Positions 44,634-55,410 of a stretch of DNA of 64,000 nucleotides are shown here, piece by piece. The DNA is from Haematospirillum sp. H4485 (GTDB taxonomy: Bacteria > Pseudomonadota > Alphaproteobacteria > Rhodospirillales > Rhodospirillaceae). Below the pieces are notes generated by a model that was not told the origin of the DNA, searched no databases, and worked only from the letters and a program-made list of their open reading frames with translations. The stretch covers positions 40,851 through 104,850 of the forward strand of contig NZ_JAAVSY010000009.1 of the NCBI RefSeq assembly GCF_012102745.1, in the 5' to 3' direction. The first letter of the stretch is position 1; each line of letters opens with the position of its first letter. Made by a program: the position numbers and the translations under genes.

Positions 44634-47555
44634 TCAAGCCGGCTTGCCCGGGGTGGGTGCCCGTCGGAAGGGCTGTGGCAAATCCTTGAAAGCCCAGGAC
44701 AGTGCCTGTTCAACCAGCAGAGCCTGTTCGGCATTGTGCTTTTTGTAACTGCCTGTCGCGGGGGAAGCCGAAGCCGTACGACCGACATAATGAGCTTTGC
44801 CGGTCTTGTGGCCCATTTCTTCCAGAAGAACATCCAGACGCATCTTCACAAAGGTCCAGTATCCACCATTGGCCGGCTCTTCCTGACACCAGACAATCTC
44901 TGCACCCGGATAACGGGACAACTCGCGGACAATGGCAGCCTTTGGCCATGGATACAGCTGCTCGACCCTTATGATTGCAACATCGCCGATATCCTGATCC
45001 ATACGGGCCTGCAACAAATCATAATAGACCTTGCCACTGCACAGAACGACCCGACGCACCTTCACATTTTTCTTCAGGTCGCCTAGCTTCTCGCCAATCA
45101 CACGCCGGAATGCAGACCCCGGACCAAATTCTGACAACGTGCTGACTGCCAGCTTGTGCCGGAGCAGGGATTTCGGAGTCATGATAATCAGCGGCTTGCG
45201 GAAATTCCGGCGCAACTGACGTCGCAAGGCATGGTAATAATTGGCAGGCGTCGTCAGGTTGCAGACCTGCATGTTGTCCTCGGCGCACAGCTGGAGATAA
45301 CGCTCCGGACGGGCGGAGGAATGCTCCGGCCCCTGCCCTTCGAAACCGTGCGGCAACAGGACAGTCAGGCCCGACAGGCGCAGCCACTTTGACTCCGAAG
45401 ACGCGATGTATTGGTCAAAGATAATCTGGGCCCCGTTGGCAAAGTCCCCGAACTGGGCCTCCCAGAGGGTCAGCCCATTGGGTTCTGCCATGGAATACCC
45501 GTACTCGTAACCAAGCACCCCGTATTCCGACAGTGGACTGTCCAGAACCTCGTACTGGGCCTGGCCTGTACGGATGTGATTGAGGGAAACATAGGTTTTT
45601 TCGCTTGTCTGATCGACCAGAACCGAATGGCGCTGCGAGAATGTACCGCGCCCGCAGTCCTGACCGGACAAGCGAACCGGGTGACCTTCCAGAAGCAGGG
45701 TCCCGAAGGCAAGGGCTTCACCGGTTGCCCAGTCAATGTCCTTGCCTGTCTTGAACATGTCTTCCTTTGCCTTGAGCTGGCGCAGGATCTTCCGGTTGAC
45801 GTCGAAATCCTTCGGTGGCGTGTAAAGGGCGCGACCAACATCTTTCAGGACATCAAGCGGAACCTGGGTATCATACTCTTGGCTTTCCTCTTCATCCGAA
45901 AGACGGGTCAGCCCCTTCCAGCGACTTTCAAGCCAGTCCGCCTTGTTGGGCTTGTAGGAGGCAGCCGCCTGGAACTCCTGCTCCAGATGCTGCTGGAAGG
46001 CATCATAGATACCGTCAGCCTCGTCCGATTTCAGAACACCGTCCGCAACCAGACGCCCGGCGTAACGCTTGCATGTCGTTTCATGCGCACCGATCCGGCG
46101 GTACATGTTTGGCTGCGTGAACGCCGGTTCATCGGATTCATTATGGCCGTGGCGACGGTAGCAGACAATATCCAGAACCACATCGGAACCGAAGGCCTGA
46201 CGATACTCGACAGCAATGCGAGCCGCGTGGACAACAGCGTCCGGATCATCCCCGTTGACGTGCAGGATCGGGGCCTGCACCATTTTGGCAATTTCAGTGC
46301 AATACGTTCCTGAACGGCTGTACTGGGGCGCCGTTGTAAAGCCGATCTGGTTGTTGACCACAACATGAATGGTCCCGCCAGTACGATACCCTTTCAACTG
46401 GCTCATCACAAAACACTCGGCCACCACCCCTTGGCCAGAGAATGCGGCGTCGCCATGCAGAAGAAGCCCCAGAACACGGGTCCGGGCTGTATCACCCAGC
46501 TGGGTCTGACGGGCACGCACCTTGCCCAGAACGATGGGATCAACGGTTTCCAGATGCGATGGGTTGGCCTGCAGTGACAGGTGAACCATCTTGCCGCCAA
46601 ACTCGCGGTCAACCGATGTTCCAAGGTGATACTTCACATCGCCGGATCCCTGAACTTCGTCAGGATTCGAGGAATTGCCCTGGAATTCAGAGAACATGGC
46701 CCGGAATGGCTTGCGCATGATGTTGGTCAGCACATTCAGCCGACCCCGGTGGGCCATGCCAATCACAACTTCCTCGATACCCAGCTGGCTACCCCGGTGC
46801 AGGATCTGTTCGATCGCCGGGATCGTTGCTTCCCCTCCCTCAAGGCCGAACCGCTTGGTCCCGGTGTACTTGACCTGAAGGAATTTCTCGAACCCCTCGG
46901 CTTCGCACAGACGCTCGTAAACAGCCCGACGCCCAAGGGCAGGACCATCACCCGGCGCACGGGGCGCTTCAATTCGCTCCTGTATCCAGGCCTTCTGGTC
47001 CGGATACTGGATGTGCATGAATTCCACACCGATGGTATCGCAATACGTTTTCCGGAGCAGGGTCAGGATCTGGCGCAGCGTAGCCTTTTCCAGTCCAAAA
47101 GCGTCATCAATGAAAATTTCGCGGTCCAGATCGGCTTCCGTGAAGCCGTAGGTACGATAATCCAGCTCGGGATGTGGTGTCGGTTCGTTGATCCCCAAGG
47201 GATCAAGGGTCGCCATCAGATGGCCACGGACCCGATACGTCCGGATGATCATGAGCGCGCGTATGGAATCAAGGGCCCGTGCACGAACCTCGGCTTCTGA
47301 TACACCACCCCCACTGCCGGGCTTTTTCTTGTTGCCACCAGCAGGGGCATCGGCATCTGCGGCGCCAATAACCTTGGTCTTCGAACGTCCCCAAACCGGA
47401 CCGGATACTTCCCGCGCCAAAGCAGCGGGGTCATCCATCAGTTCCTTGAACATGCCGATCCAGCTGGGATCAACCGACGACGGATCGTCGAGGTACCGCT
47501 GGTACAACTCGGCGATAAAGGCGGCATTGGCGCCGGTCAAGAACGAAGCTTCCAC
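44634..47555 (-). CDS. sucA: 2-oxoglutarate dehydrogenase E1
   Basis: 973 residues, normal length. GMAHRGRLNVLTNIM, LHGDAAFSGQGVVAE (thiamine diphosphate Mg site), and QDCGRGTFSQRHSVLVDQ are family marks. It decarboxylates 2-oxoglutarate. The start appears to be GTG 47555, with AAGGA nine bases upstream; the sequence MEASFLTGANAAFIAELY matches the usual N-terminus. Preceded by a 161-base gap holding two strong hairpins. Confidence 0.97.
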   Translation of the reverse strand: MEASFLTGANAAFIAELYQRYLDDPSSVDPSWIGMFKELMDDPAALAREVSGPVWGRSKTKVIGAADADAPAGGNKKKPGSGGGVSEAEVRARALDSIRALMIIRTYRVRGHLMATLDPLGINEPTPHPELDYRTYGFTEADLDREIFIDDAFGLEKATLRQILTLLRKTYCDTIGVEFMHIQYPDQKAWIQERIEAPRAPGDGPALGRRAVYERLCEAEGFEKFLQVKYTGTKRFGLEGGEATIPAIEQILHRGSQLGIEEVVIGMAHRGRLNVLTNIMRKPFRAMFSEFQGNSSNPDEVQGSGDVKYHLGTSVDREFGGKMVHLSLQANPSHLETVDPIVLGKVRARQTQLGDTARTRVLGLLLHGDAAFSGQGVVAECFVMSQLKGYRTGGTIHVVVNNQIGFTTAPQYSRSGTYCTEIAKMVQAPILHVNGDDPDAVVHAARIAVEYRQAFGSDVVLDIVCYRRHGHNESDEPAFTQPNMYRRIGAHETTCKRYAGRLVADGVLKSDEADGIYDAFQQHLEQEFQAAASYKPNKADWLESRWKGLTRLSDEEESQEYDTQVPLDVLKDVGRALYTPPKDFDVNRKILRQLKAKEDMFKTGKDIDWATGEALAFGTLLLEGHPVRLSGQDCGRGTFSQRHSVLVDQTSEKTYVSLNHIRTGQAQYEVLDSPLSEYGVLGYEYGYSMAEPNGLTLWEAQFGDFANGAQIIFDQYIASSESKWLRLSGLTVLLPHGFEGQGPEHSSARPERYLQLCAEDNMQVCNLTTPANYYHALRRQLRRNFRKPLIIMTPKSLLRHKLAVSTLSEFGPGSAFRRVIGEKLGDLKKNVKVRRVVLCSGKVYYDLLQARMDQDIGDVAIIRVEQLYPWPKAAIVRELSRYPGAEIVWCQEEPANGGYWTFVKMRLDVLLEEMGHKTGKAHYVGRTASASPATGSYKKHNAEQALLVEQALSWAFKDLPQPFRRAPTPGKPA

Positions 47556-47643
47556 GCTTCCTGTCCTTTACGTCATACCCGTTGTTGAACAAACCGCGAT
47601 CGGACCGGGATGTTCCGGCGCGGTGCGGGCCACATCACACAAA

Positions 47644-47706
47644 CGCATCCCGACAAAACGGATGCGCGGGAAACCGGAACCCACAACGCGTGACAACCGG
47701 TTTCCC
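47644..47706 (-). repeat. Tandem stem-loops between sucD and sucA
   Basis: First on the minus strand: 10-base perfect arms GGGAAACCGG and CCGGTTTCCC (47668-47706). Second: CGCATCC and GGATGCG (47644-47666), followed by TTTGTGTG. They start 10 bases after the sucD stop. Partial termination or mRNA stabilisation may set sucCD apart from sucAB. Confidence 0.7.
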
Positions 47707-47716
47707 CACCATCACC

Positions 47717-48592
47717 TCAACCCTTCATCAACGACAGCATGGTGCTGCCAAGAGCGGAAGGGCTGTCCGCAACCACAATGCCGGCAGAGCGCATGGCTTC
47801 CATCTTGGCATCAGCCGTGCCCTTGCCGCCGGAGATAATGGCACCGGCATGGCCCATTCTCTTGCCCGGCGGTGCTGTCACCCCGGCAATGAAACCGACC
47901 ATCGGCTTTTTCACCTTGCTCTTCTTGATGAACTCGGCTGCTTCTTCTTCGGCAGATCCACCAATTTCACCAATCATGATGATGCCCTGGGTTTCCTTGT
48001 CGGCCAGGAACATTTCCAGGCAATCAATGAAGTTGGTTCCATTAACCGGGTCACCACCAATGCCAATGCAGGTAGATTGCCCCAATCCAGCAGCCGTCGT
48101 CTGGGCCACCGCTTCATACGTCAGCGTACCGGAGCGTGAGACCACGCCGATCTTGCCGCGCTGGTGAATATGGCCGGGCATAATGCCGATCTTGCACTCA
48201 CCCGGGGTGATAACACCCGGGCAGTTGGGGCCAACCAGACGGCTGCGCGATCCGGACAAGGCCCGCTTGACGCGCACCATATCCAGAACCGGTATCCCTT
48301 CGGTGATGCAAACAATCAGCTCCATCTCGGCATCTATAGCCTCGAGAATAGCGTCAGCCGCACCCGGGGGAGGAACATAAATCACCGATGCATTGGCACC
48401 GGTTTTTGCCCGGGCATCAAGAACTGTGTCGAAGACCGGAAGATCCAGATGACGCGACCCACCCTTCCCCGGGCTGGTGCCACCCACCATCCGGGTACCA
48501 TAGGCAATGGCCTGCTCGGAATGGAACGTACCTTGCTTGCCGGTAAAGCCCTGGCAGATAACTTTGGTATCCTTGCCAATAAGAACGGCCAT
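47717..48592 (-). CDS. sucD: Succinate-CoA ligase subunit alpha
   Basis: 291 residues. CoA-binding Rossmann start ([16 protein letters not shown]), [20 protein letters not shown], and [18 protein letters not shown], whose His is phosphorylated. Makes ATP or GTP from succinyl-CoA. One base after the sucC stop. Confidence 0.97.
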   Translation of the reverse strand: MAVLIGKDTKVICQGFTGKQGTFHSEQAIAYGTRMVGGTSPGKGGSRHLDLPVFDTVLDARAKTGANASVIYVPPPGAADAILEAIDAEMELIVCITEGIPVLDMVRVKRALSGSRSRLVGPNCPGVITPGECKIGIMPGHIHQRGKIGVVSRSGTLTYEAVAQTTAAGLGQSTCIGIGGDPVNGTNFIDCLEMFLADKETQGIIMIGEIGGSAEEEAAEFIKKSKVKKPMVGFIAGVTAPPGKRMGHAGAIISGGKGTADAKMEAMRSAGIVVADSPSALGSTMLSLMKG

Positions 48593-48593
48593 T

Positions 48594-49793
48594 TTATTTT
48601 GCCTCCTTCACGGCTTTGACGACCTTCTCGGCCGCGTCCGCCAGGTTGTCGGCGGCAATAATGGGCAGACCGGACTCACGCATGATCTTCTTGCCAAGAT
48701 CAACGTTCGTGCCTTCCAGACGGACCACCAGAGGAACATTCAACGATACCTCACGCGCAGCAGCCACCACGCCCTCGGCAATAACATCACACCGCATGAT
48801 CCCGCCAAAGATATTGACCAGGATCCCTTTAACGTTGGGATCACGGAGAATGATCTTGAAAGCTGTGGTCACACGCTCCTTGGTCGCACCACCGCCAACA
48901 TCCAGGAAATTGGCCGGTGAACCACCATAAAGCTTGATGATATCCATTGTCGCCATGGCAAGACCGGCACCGTTGACCATACAACCGATCGAGCCATCCA
49001 GCTTGATATAGTTCAGGGCGTGGAGAGCCGCCTCGATTTCCGAAGGGTCTTCCTCATCCTCGTCACGCAGGTCGGCAAGTTCCTTGTGACGGTACAGGGC
49101 GTTGTCATCAAAGGACATCTTGCAGTCCAGAGGGATGACCGTGCCATCACCGGTCACAACCAGCGGGTTGATCTCCAGCAGGGCAATGTCCAGGCCCAGG
49201 AAACACGTGTACAGGCTTGTCAGCAGCTTGCCGAAAACCTCGACCTGCCCTCCTTCCAGACCCAAGGCAAAGGCAAGCTTGCGGCAATGGAAGCCGGAAA
49301 TCCCCGAGGCGGGATCAATATCCTGAACAATGATCTTTTCCGGGGTGCGGGCAGCTACTTCCTCGATGTCCATACCGCCTTCGGTGGATACCATGACCGC
49401 AACACGCGACGTAGCACGGTCAACGAGCATCGACAGGTATAGTTCACGGCGGATGTCACAACCGGATTCAATGTAAACCCGCTTGACTTCCTTGCCGTCC
49501 GCGCCGGTCTGATGGGTCACCAGTGTCTTGCCCAGCATCTGTCCGGCATTCACCTTGACGTCATCAACGGACTTGACGACACGAACGCCACCCTTGTCTC
49601 CGGCGGCAGATTCCTTGAACTTGCCTTTTCCACGCCCACCGGCATGAATCTGGGACTTTACGACAAAGACCGGTGACGACAGGCCAGAGGCCACCTTGGC
49701 AGCCTCATCAGCGGTATAGGCAACACCGCCCGCCAAAACAGGAACGCCAAACTTCTTCAGCAGTTCCTTGGCCTGATACTCGTGAATATTCAT
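48594..49793 (-). CDS. sucC: Succinate-CoA ligase subunit beta
   Basis: 399 residues. [19 protein letters not shown] and [17 protein letters not shown] belong to the ATP-grasp domain; [17 protein letters not shown] and [12 protein letters not shown] to the C-terminal domain. Nucleotide-binding partner of SucD. GGAGAAGG precedes the ATG. A 12-base C6G6 palindrome lies at 49816-49827 just before it. Confidence 0.97.
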   Translation of the reverse strand: MNIHEYQAKELLKKFGVPVLAGGVAYTADEAAKVASGLSSPVFVVKSQIHAGGRGKGKFKESAAGDKGGVRVVKSVDDVKVNAGQMLGKTLVTHQTGADGKEVKRVYIESGCDIRRELYLSMLVDRATSRVAVMVSTEGGMDIEEVAARTPEKIIVQDIDPASGISGFHCRKLAFALGLEGGQVEVFGKLLTSLYTCFLGLDIALLEINPLVVTGDGTVIPLDCKMSFDDNALYRHKELADLRDEDEEDPSEIEAALHALNYIKLDGSIGCMVNGAGLAMATMDIIKLYGGSPANFLDVGGGATKERVTTAFKIILRDPNVKGILVNIFGGIMRCDVIAEGVVAAAREVSLNVPLVVRLEGTNVDLGKKIMRESGLPIIAADNLADAAEKVVKAVKEAK

Positions 49794-49841
49794 GTTTCAG
49801 CCTTCTCCTGGTTTGCCCCCCGGGGGGAGGACTGTTGTGAC

Positions 49842-51385
<1,544 letters not shown>

Positions 51386-52510
51386 TCATGCCACATGACG
51401 TGCGCCAATATAGCTCTCCGATTGCATTTCCATCAGCCTTGACACCGTTCTATGGAATTCAAAAGCTCCATCCCCGTCGGGATACAAATGCTCCGGGTCC
51501 GCCTCGGCCGACAGGACAAGCAAGGTTTTATGGTCATAGAGAGCATCAATCAGCATGACAAAGCGGCGAGCATGATCACGGTTATGAGGCCCCAGAACGG
51601 GCACACTGTCCAGAACAACAGCATCATACGCAGAAGCAAGATGCAGATAATCGGTCGCTGCCAAAGGACGCTCACACAAGTCACGGAATGAAAAACGGGC
51701 CACATCCCCGGCAGCAAGGGGCACAGGAAGGGCACGCCCGTTGATATCCAGCTGTACCGGCACGGCTGACAATCCCCCGGCCAGGCGGGTAAATGCATCG
51801 TCAAGCGCCCGATCCGCGTGCGATCCCAGCGGGGTATGGTAGATCTGCGCTCCCTTCATACGACCCAACCGGTAATCCGTTGGCGACGTCAATTCCAGCA
51901 AATCAAGCCGCGCTTTGATCATGCTGATGAAGGGCAAAAATTTCTCACGCTGCAGACCATCCTTGTAAAGTTCATCCGGAGCACGGTTCGAGGTCACAAC
52001 GATCACCGCACCAGCACGAAACAATTCCTCGAAAATACGACCGATGATCATGGCATCGGCAATATCGCGAACCTCCAGCTCATCCAGACACAACAACCAG
52101 CTTTCCTGTGCTATACGCCGTGCAAGGGGCGGCACCGGATCAGTCCCGTCACGGTCTGGGCTTTTGCGCCAAGCGTGCACCGCCTTGTGGAAATCACGCA
52201 GGAATTCATGAAAGTGGACTCTCCGGCAAGCCTTGACCGGGGCTGTATGGACAAAGACATCCATCAGCATCGACTTTCCGCGTCCAACCGGGCCATACAG
52301 ATACAAACCCTGGGGCGGATCCATGTCCGGAGACATCCGCGCAAAACCAAAGCGGACACGCCACCCGCTGCGGCCCAAAGAGGGCTGATATCCTTTCAGT
52401 GCGTGATGCAGGGAATTCAACTTTTCCGCTGCCAGCTCCTGCACAGGATCGGCACGCAGACACCCTTGGGCAAGGCGGGCGCGGTAAAGAGACAGGGGAT
52501 CATCATTCAT
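51386..52510 (-). CDS. zapE: Cell division protein ZapE (AFG1-like ATPase)
   Basis: 374 residues. GLYLYGPVGRGKSMLMDVF is the Walker A, LLCLDELEVRDIADAMI the Walker B, and VVVTSNRAPDELYKDGLQRE the sensor region, all typical of AFG1/ZapE. It associates with the divisome and FtsZ in E. coli; its yeast relative clears mitochondrial proteins. Usual alphaproteobacterial neighbour of mdh. Confidence 0.95.
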   Translation of the reverse strand: MNDDPLSLYRARLAQGCLRADPVQELAAEKLNSLHHALKGYQPSLGRSGWRVRFGFARMSPDMDPPQGLYLYGPVGRGKSMLMDVFVHTAPVKACRRVHFHEFLRDFHKAVHAWRKSPDRDGTDPVPPLARRIAQESWLLCLDELEVRDIADAMIIGRIFEELFRAGAVIVVTSNRAPDELYKDGLQREKFLPFISMIKARLDLLELTSPTDYRLGRMKGAQIYHTPLGSHADRALDDAFTRLAGGLSAVPVQLDINGRALPVPLAAGDVARFSFRDLCERPLAATDYLHLASAYDAVVLDSVPVLGPHNRDHARRFVMLIDALYDHKTLLVLSAEADPEHLYPDGDGAFEFHRTVSRLMEMQSESYIGARHVA

Positions 52511-52564
52511 GGCGGTTCCGGGTCCACGTTATATGTCAGCACAAGGCCGCAAAGCGTTAGACCA

Positions 52565-52605
52565 AAAACAGAAAAATACCAAGGGCAGGAAACTGTACCC
52601 TGCCC
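52565..52605 (-). terminator. Terminator after the DHH phosphoesterase gene
   Basis: On the minus strand GGGCAGG (52599-52605) and CCTGCCC (52583-52589) pair perfectly; TTGGTATTTTTC follows. Eight bases after the stop at 52614. Confidence 0.7.
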
Positions 52606-52613
52606 CGTGCGCG

Positions 52614-53546
52614 TCAGGACGCCATGTTCAGACGCGCCACCAGAACCTCCATCACCTGAGAGGCATCCTGATGCCAAACCTGACAGGTTCCGGCATTGGC
52701 ATGCCCACCACCGCCATACTTCAGCATCAGCTCGCCGATATTGGCTTTCGAGGATTTGTCGAAGATCGACTTGCCAACAGCAAAAACCGTCTTTTCATTC
52801 TGAAAGCCGCGCATGACATGGATGGAGACATTTGCATCCGGATACAGCGCATACACAAGGAAACGGTTGCCGACATAAATCGGGTCCTCTTCCCTGAGAT
52901 CAATAATGGCCACCTTGCCCTTGACCGTTGTGCAACGGCGCATCTGGACCGTGAACTTTTCCTGCTGCTCGAAGTAAAGGTCGATTCGTTCGCGGACATC
53001 GGGCAGGGTAAGAACATCCTGAATGGTATGATCCAGACAGTAATCGATCAGGTTCATCATCAGCTGGTAATTTGAAACCCGGAATTCCTTGAACCGCCCA
53101 AGCCCGGTCCGGGCATCCATAAGGAAGTTCATCAGGTTCCAGCCTTCCGGCTTCAGAACCTCTTCGCGGGTGAAATTGGCGGAGTCACCCTTGTCAACGG
53201 CCAGCATCATATCTGCCGTTACTTTCTTGATGACCTTTTCAGCACCATAGTACTTATAGACCACGCGCGCCGCCGAGGGCGCATCCGGGTCAATGATATG
53301 ATTCTCGGGCTTGCCACCGATCCTTATGGTTTCTGACAGGTGGTGGTCAAAAGCCAGATGAACACCCGGTACATACGGCAGGTTGGTTGTGATATCACGC
53401 TTTGACACCTCGACCTTGCCATCCTGCATGTCCTTGGGATGGACGAACTTGATATCATCAATCATATCAAGCTCTTTGAGGATCATGGCACAGACCAGAC
53501 CATCAAAGTCACTGCGGGTCACAAGACGGAACTTGGTTTCCGACAT
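52614..53546 (-). CDS. DHH-family phosphoesterase (exopolyphosphatase-like)
   Basis: 310 residues. RSDFDGLVCAMIL and FDHHLSE give the DHH metal-binding residues, and the C-terminal DHHA1 motif is GGGGHANAGTC. Relatives include oligoribonucleases, c-di-AMP phosphodiesterases and short-chain exopolyphosphatases; which substrate applies cannot be told. ATG 53546 has GGGGAG upstream; 16 earlier in-frame codons are rejected. Confidence 0.85.
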   Translation of the reverse strand: MSETKFRLVTRSDFDGLVCAMILKELDMIDDIKFVHPKDMQDGKVEVSKRDITTNLPYVPGVHLAFDHHLSETIRIGGKPENHIIDPDAPSAARVVYKYYGAEKVIKKVTADMMLAVDKGDSANFTREEVLKPEGWNLMNFLMDARTGLGRFKEFRVSNYQLMMNLIDYCLDHTIQDVLTLPDVRERIDLYFEQQEKFTVQMRRCTTVKGKVAIIDLREEDPIYVGNRFLVYALYPDANVSIHVMRGFQNEKTVFAVGKSIFDKSSKANIGELMLKYGGGGHANAGTCQVWHQDASQVMEVLVARLNMAS

Positions 53547-53838
53547 CCGCACACTCCCCTGATCATCGCCGGACAGCCGGTCAACCCCGGCCACGATACA
53601 ACAGGCAACACGATACCTTCCCCCCCGCCATCAGGCAACACGTGCCTGCATAACCATGTCCAGATACGCAAGCCGGAAAAATAACTGACACACCGACAAG
53701 CACCGGATCGCCCTGTTTTCAGAACATTTGCGAGAAAGAGAATTGCATAAATATAATCTTACGTTCACATTATAACGAATAATAAGAACTCTGCCGGAAC
53801 ACCAAGGAATGTCCGGAGAGCAAGGGAGACAAAACACC

Positions 53839-54909
53839 ATGAATATCGTGGAACTGCGTGATTTCGATGACCACGAGCTCGTTGTACTGGCTACAGACGT
53901 CGACTCCGGACTGAAAGCTGTTATTGCCGTTCATTCAACAATTCCCGGCCCGGCGTGCGGTGGGACCCGCATGTGGCCCTATGCCTCACACCAGGAAGCC
54001 GTCATCGATGTCCTGCGACTCTCGCGCGGAATGACCTACAAGAACATCATGGCCGGGCTACCCCTTGGTGGCGGAAAGTCGGTCATCATCGGGGATCCGA
54101 CGCGGCACAAGTCCGAAGCCCTGCTCCGGGCCTTTGGCCGCAAGGTCGAAGCCTTGGGTGGTCGCTATATCGCTGCCGAAGATGTTGGTACCTCACCGGC
54201 AGACATGGACATCATTGCCACTGAAACGCAGCACGTTGCCGGAACCGGACGCAACAACGGGCTGGGTGATCCATCCCCCTTCACGGCATGGGGCGTTTTC
54301 CATGGCATCCGGGCAACCGCAACCGAACTGTTCGGAACCCCGGACCTTCAAGGCCGGACCATCGCCGTACAGGGTCTGGGACATGTCGGGCACTATGTAT
54401 GCAGCCATCTTGCCACAGCCGGAGCCAGGCTGATCGTATCGGATATTGATCCTGCCAGAGTTGATTATATCGTTCGTGAATATGGCGTCGTCGCCGTTGA
54501 TCCAGATCATATCCATGCTGTGGAGTGCGATATTTTTGCTCCCTGCGCCCTTGGCGCTTCGCTGAACCCGGTCACCATTCCTGATATCAAGGCCAAGGCT
54601 GTCGCCGGGGCTGCCAACAACCAGCTTGCAACACCGGACATGGCAATGGAGCTGCAAAAGCGCAGCATTCTTTATGCCCCGGACTATGTGATCAACGCTG
54701 GCGGGGTCATAGCCATCGCGTCGGATATAGACGGGACCTTCACGACCGAAGGGCTGCGGAAGAAAGCGGCCGCCATTGCGGAAACCCTGACCGGAATCTA
54801 CCAGAGAGCCCGCTTGAGTGGTCAGACAACTGCAGACATTGCCGATACCATCGCTCGCGAACGTTTGTATGCAATAAAGTCTGATCGTCAACGGTCCGTC
54901 GCCGCCTGA
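53839..54909 (+). CDS. Leucine dehydrogenase-type Glu/Leu/Phe/Val dehydrogenase
   Basis: 356 residues. GPACGGTRMWPY, MTYKNIMAGLPLGGGKSVI (catalytic Lys) and the NAD motif VQGLGHVGHYV identify the branched-chain amino acid dehydrogenase branch. It oxidatively deaminates Leu, Val or Ile, or runs in reverse. ATG 53839 with GGGAGA upstream. Alone between the DHH gene and the heme locus, which has its own Fur-like site; no link with heme uptake is evident. Confidence 0.9.
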   Translation: MNIVELRDFDDHELVVLATDVDSGLKAVIAVHSTIPGPACGGTRMWPYASHQEAVIDVLRLSRGMTYKNIMAGLPLGGGKSVIIGDPTRHKSEALLRAFGRKVEALGGRYIAAEDVGTSPADMDIIATETQHVAGTGRNNGLGDPSPFTAWGVFHGIRATATELFGTPDLQGRTIAVQGLGHVGHYVCSHLATAGARLIVSDIDPARVDYIVREYGVVAVDPDHIHAVECDIFAPCALGASLNPVTIPDIKAKAVAGAANNQLATPDMAMELQKRSILYAPDYVINAGGVIAIASDIDGTFTTEGLRKKAAAIAETLTGIYQRARLSGQTTADIADTIARERLYAIKSDRQRSVAA

Positions 54910-54989
54910 GAAACCAGGAAAAAATAAACAGAAAAAACGGGTGTGGTGCTTCGTGCGGCAAACGCTGATGCACCGCACTTGTTCCTTCG

Positions 54990-55007
54990 TGACCTATCGA
55001 TAGGTCA
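54990..55007. promoter_or_regulatory. 18-base perfect palindrome, possible operator
   Basis: TGACCTATCGATAGGTCA reads the same on both strands. Size and symmetry suit a dimeric regulator; its partner is unknown. 81 bases after the leucine dehydrogenase stop. Confidence 0.4.
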
Positions 55008-55051
55008 TGGGCGTTTCCGCGCGGAAGATTCTGCGAAGAAAAGAAAAACAA

Positions 55052-55094
55052 CCCAAAGATGATCGTCTGAAACGATCTGCGCTTGACCTTTGGG
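55052..55094. other. Nested stem-loop, possible leader RNA or terminator
   Basis: Outer arms CCCAAAG (55052-55058) and CTTTGGG (55088-55094) enclose an inner GATCGT-CTGAA-ACGATC hairpin (55061-55077). No T tract follows on the plus strand. Confidence 0.4.
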
Positions 55095-55114
55095 AATCTC
55101 CGTGCATAGTGCGT

Positions 55115-55131
55115 GTGATAATGATTATTAC
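55115..55131. promoter_or_regulatory. Fur-box-like operator upstream of the heme receptor gene
   Basis: GTGATAAT-G-ATTATTAC is a near-perfect palindrome close to the Fur consensus (GATAATGATAATCATTATC). It lies 280 bases before the receptor ATG. Iron control through Fur or a related alphaproteobacterial regulator is inferred. Confidence 0.65.
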
Positions 55132-55410
55132 ATGCAGAGGGAGCCATGTATCCTGACATCTGCCCGGCACGGGAAACAGATCGCCATCCTGCCCCATGTG
55201 CGCACCGCTTTGCACATATCCGATACAGCGACACTCCTGCTTCACAAGCGGATACAAAACCATAACGGTACGGCGTTCAACCCGGCTGTCGCCTGCACGC
55301 AAGAACAACGCGCCTTCTCCTGTCCTGTCCTTTTTTCATGAATTCCCGCCCGGAAATCTGCCGGCTTGCCGGTCCCGCACAAAAAAACAATCAAACGAGG
55401 TGAGCAAGAC

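Larger units (their letters stand above)
54910..55410. other. 501-base palindrome-rich region before the heme-uptake locus
   Basis: No convincing gene. In order it holds an 18-base perfect palindrome (54990-55007), a 12-base palindrome TTCCGCGCGGAA (55015-55026), a nested hairpin (55052-55094) and a Fur-box-like palindrome (55115-55131). The receptor's transcript would start after the last of these. Confidence 0.7.

Noticed and set aside
43406..44689. Plus-strand frame of 427 codons opposite sucB
   Set aside because: Shadow of a well-supported gene; low-complexity Arg/Gly/Ser translation.
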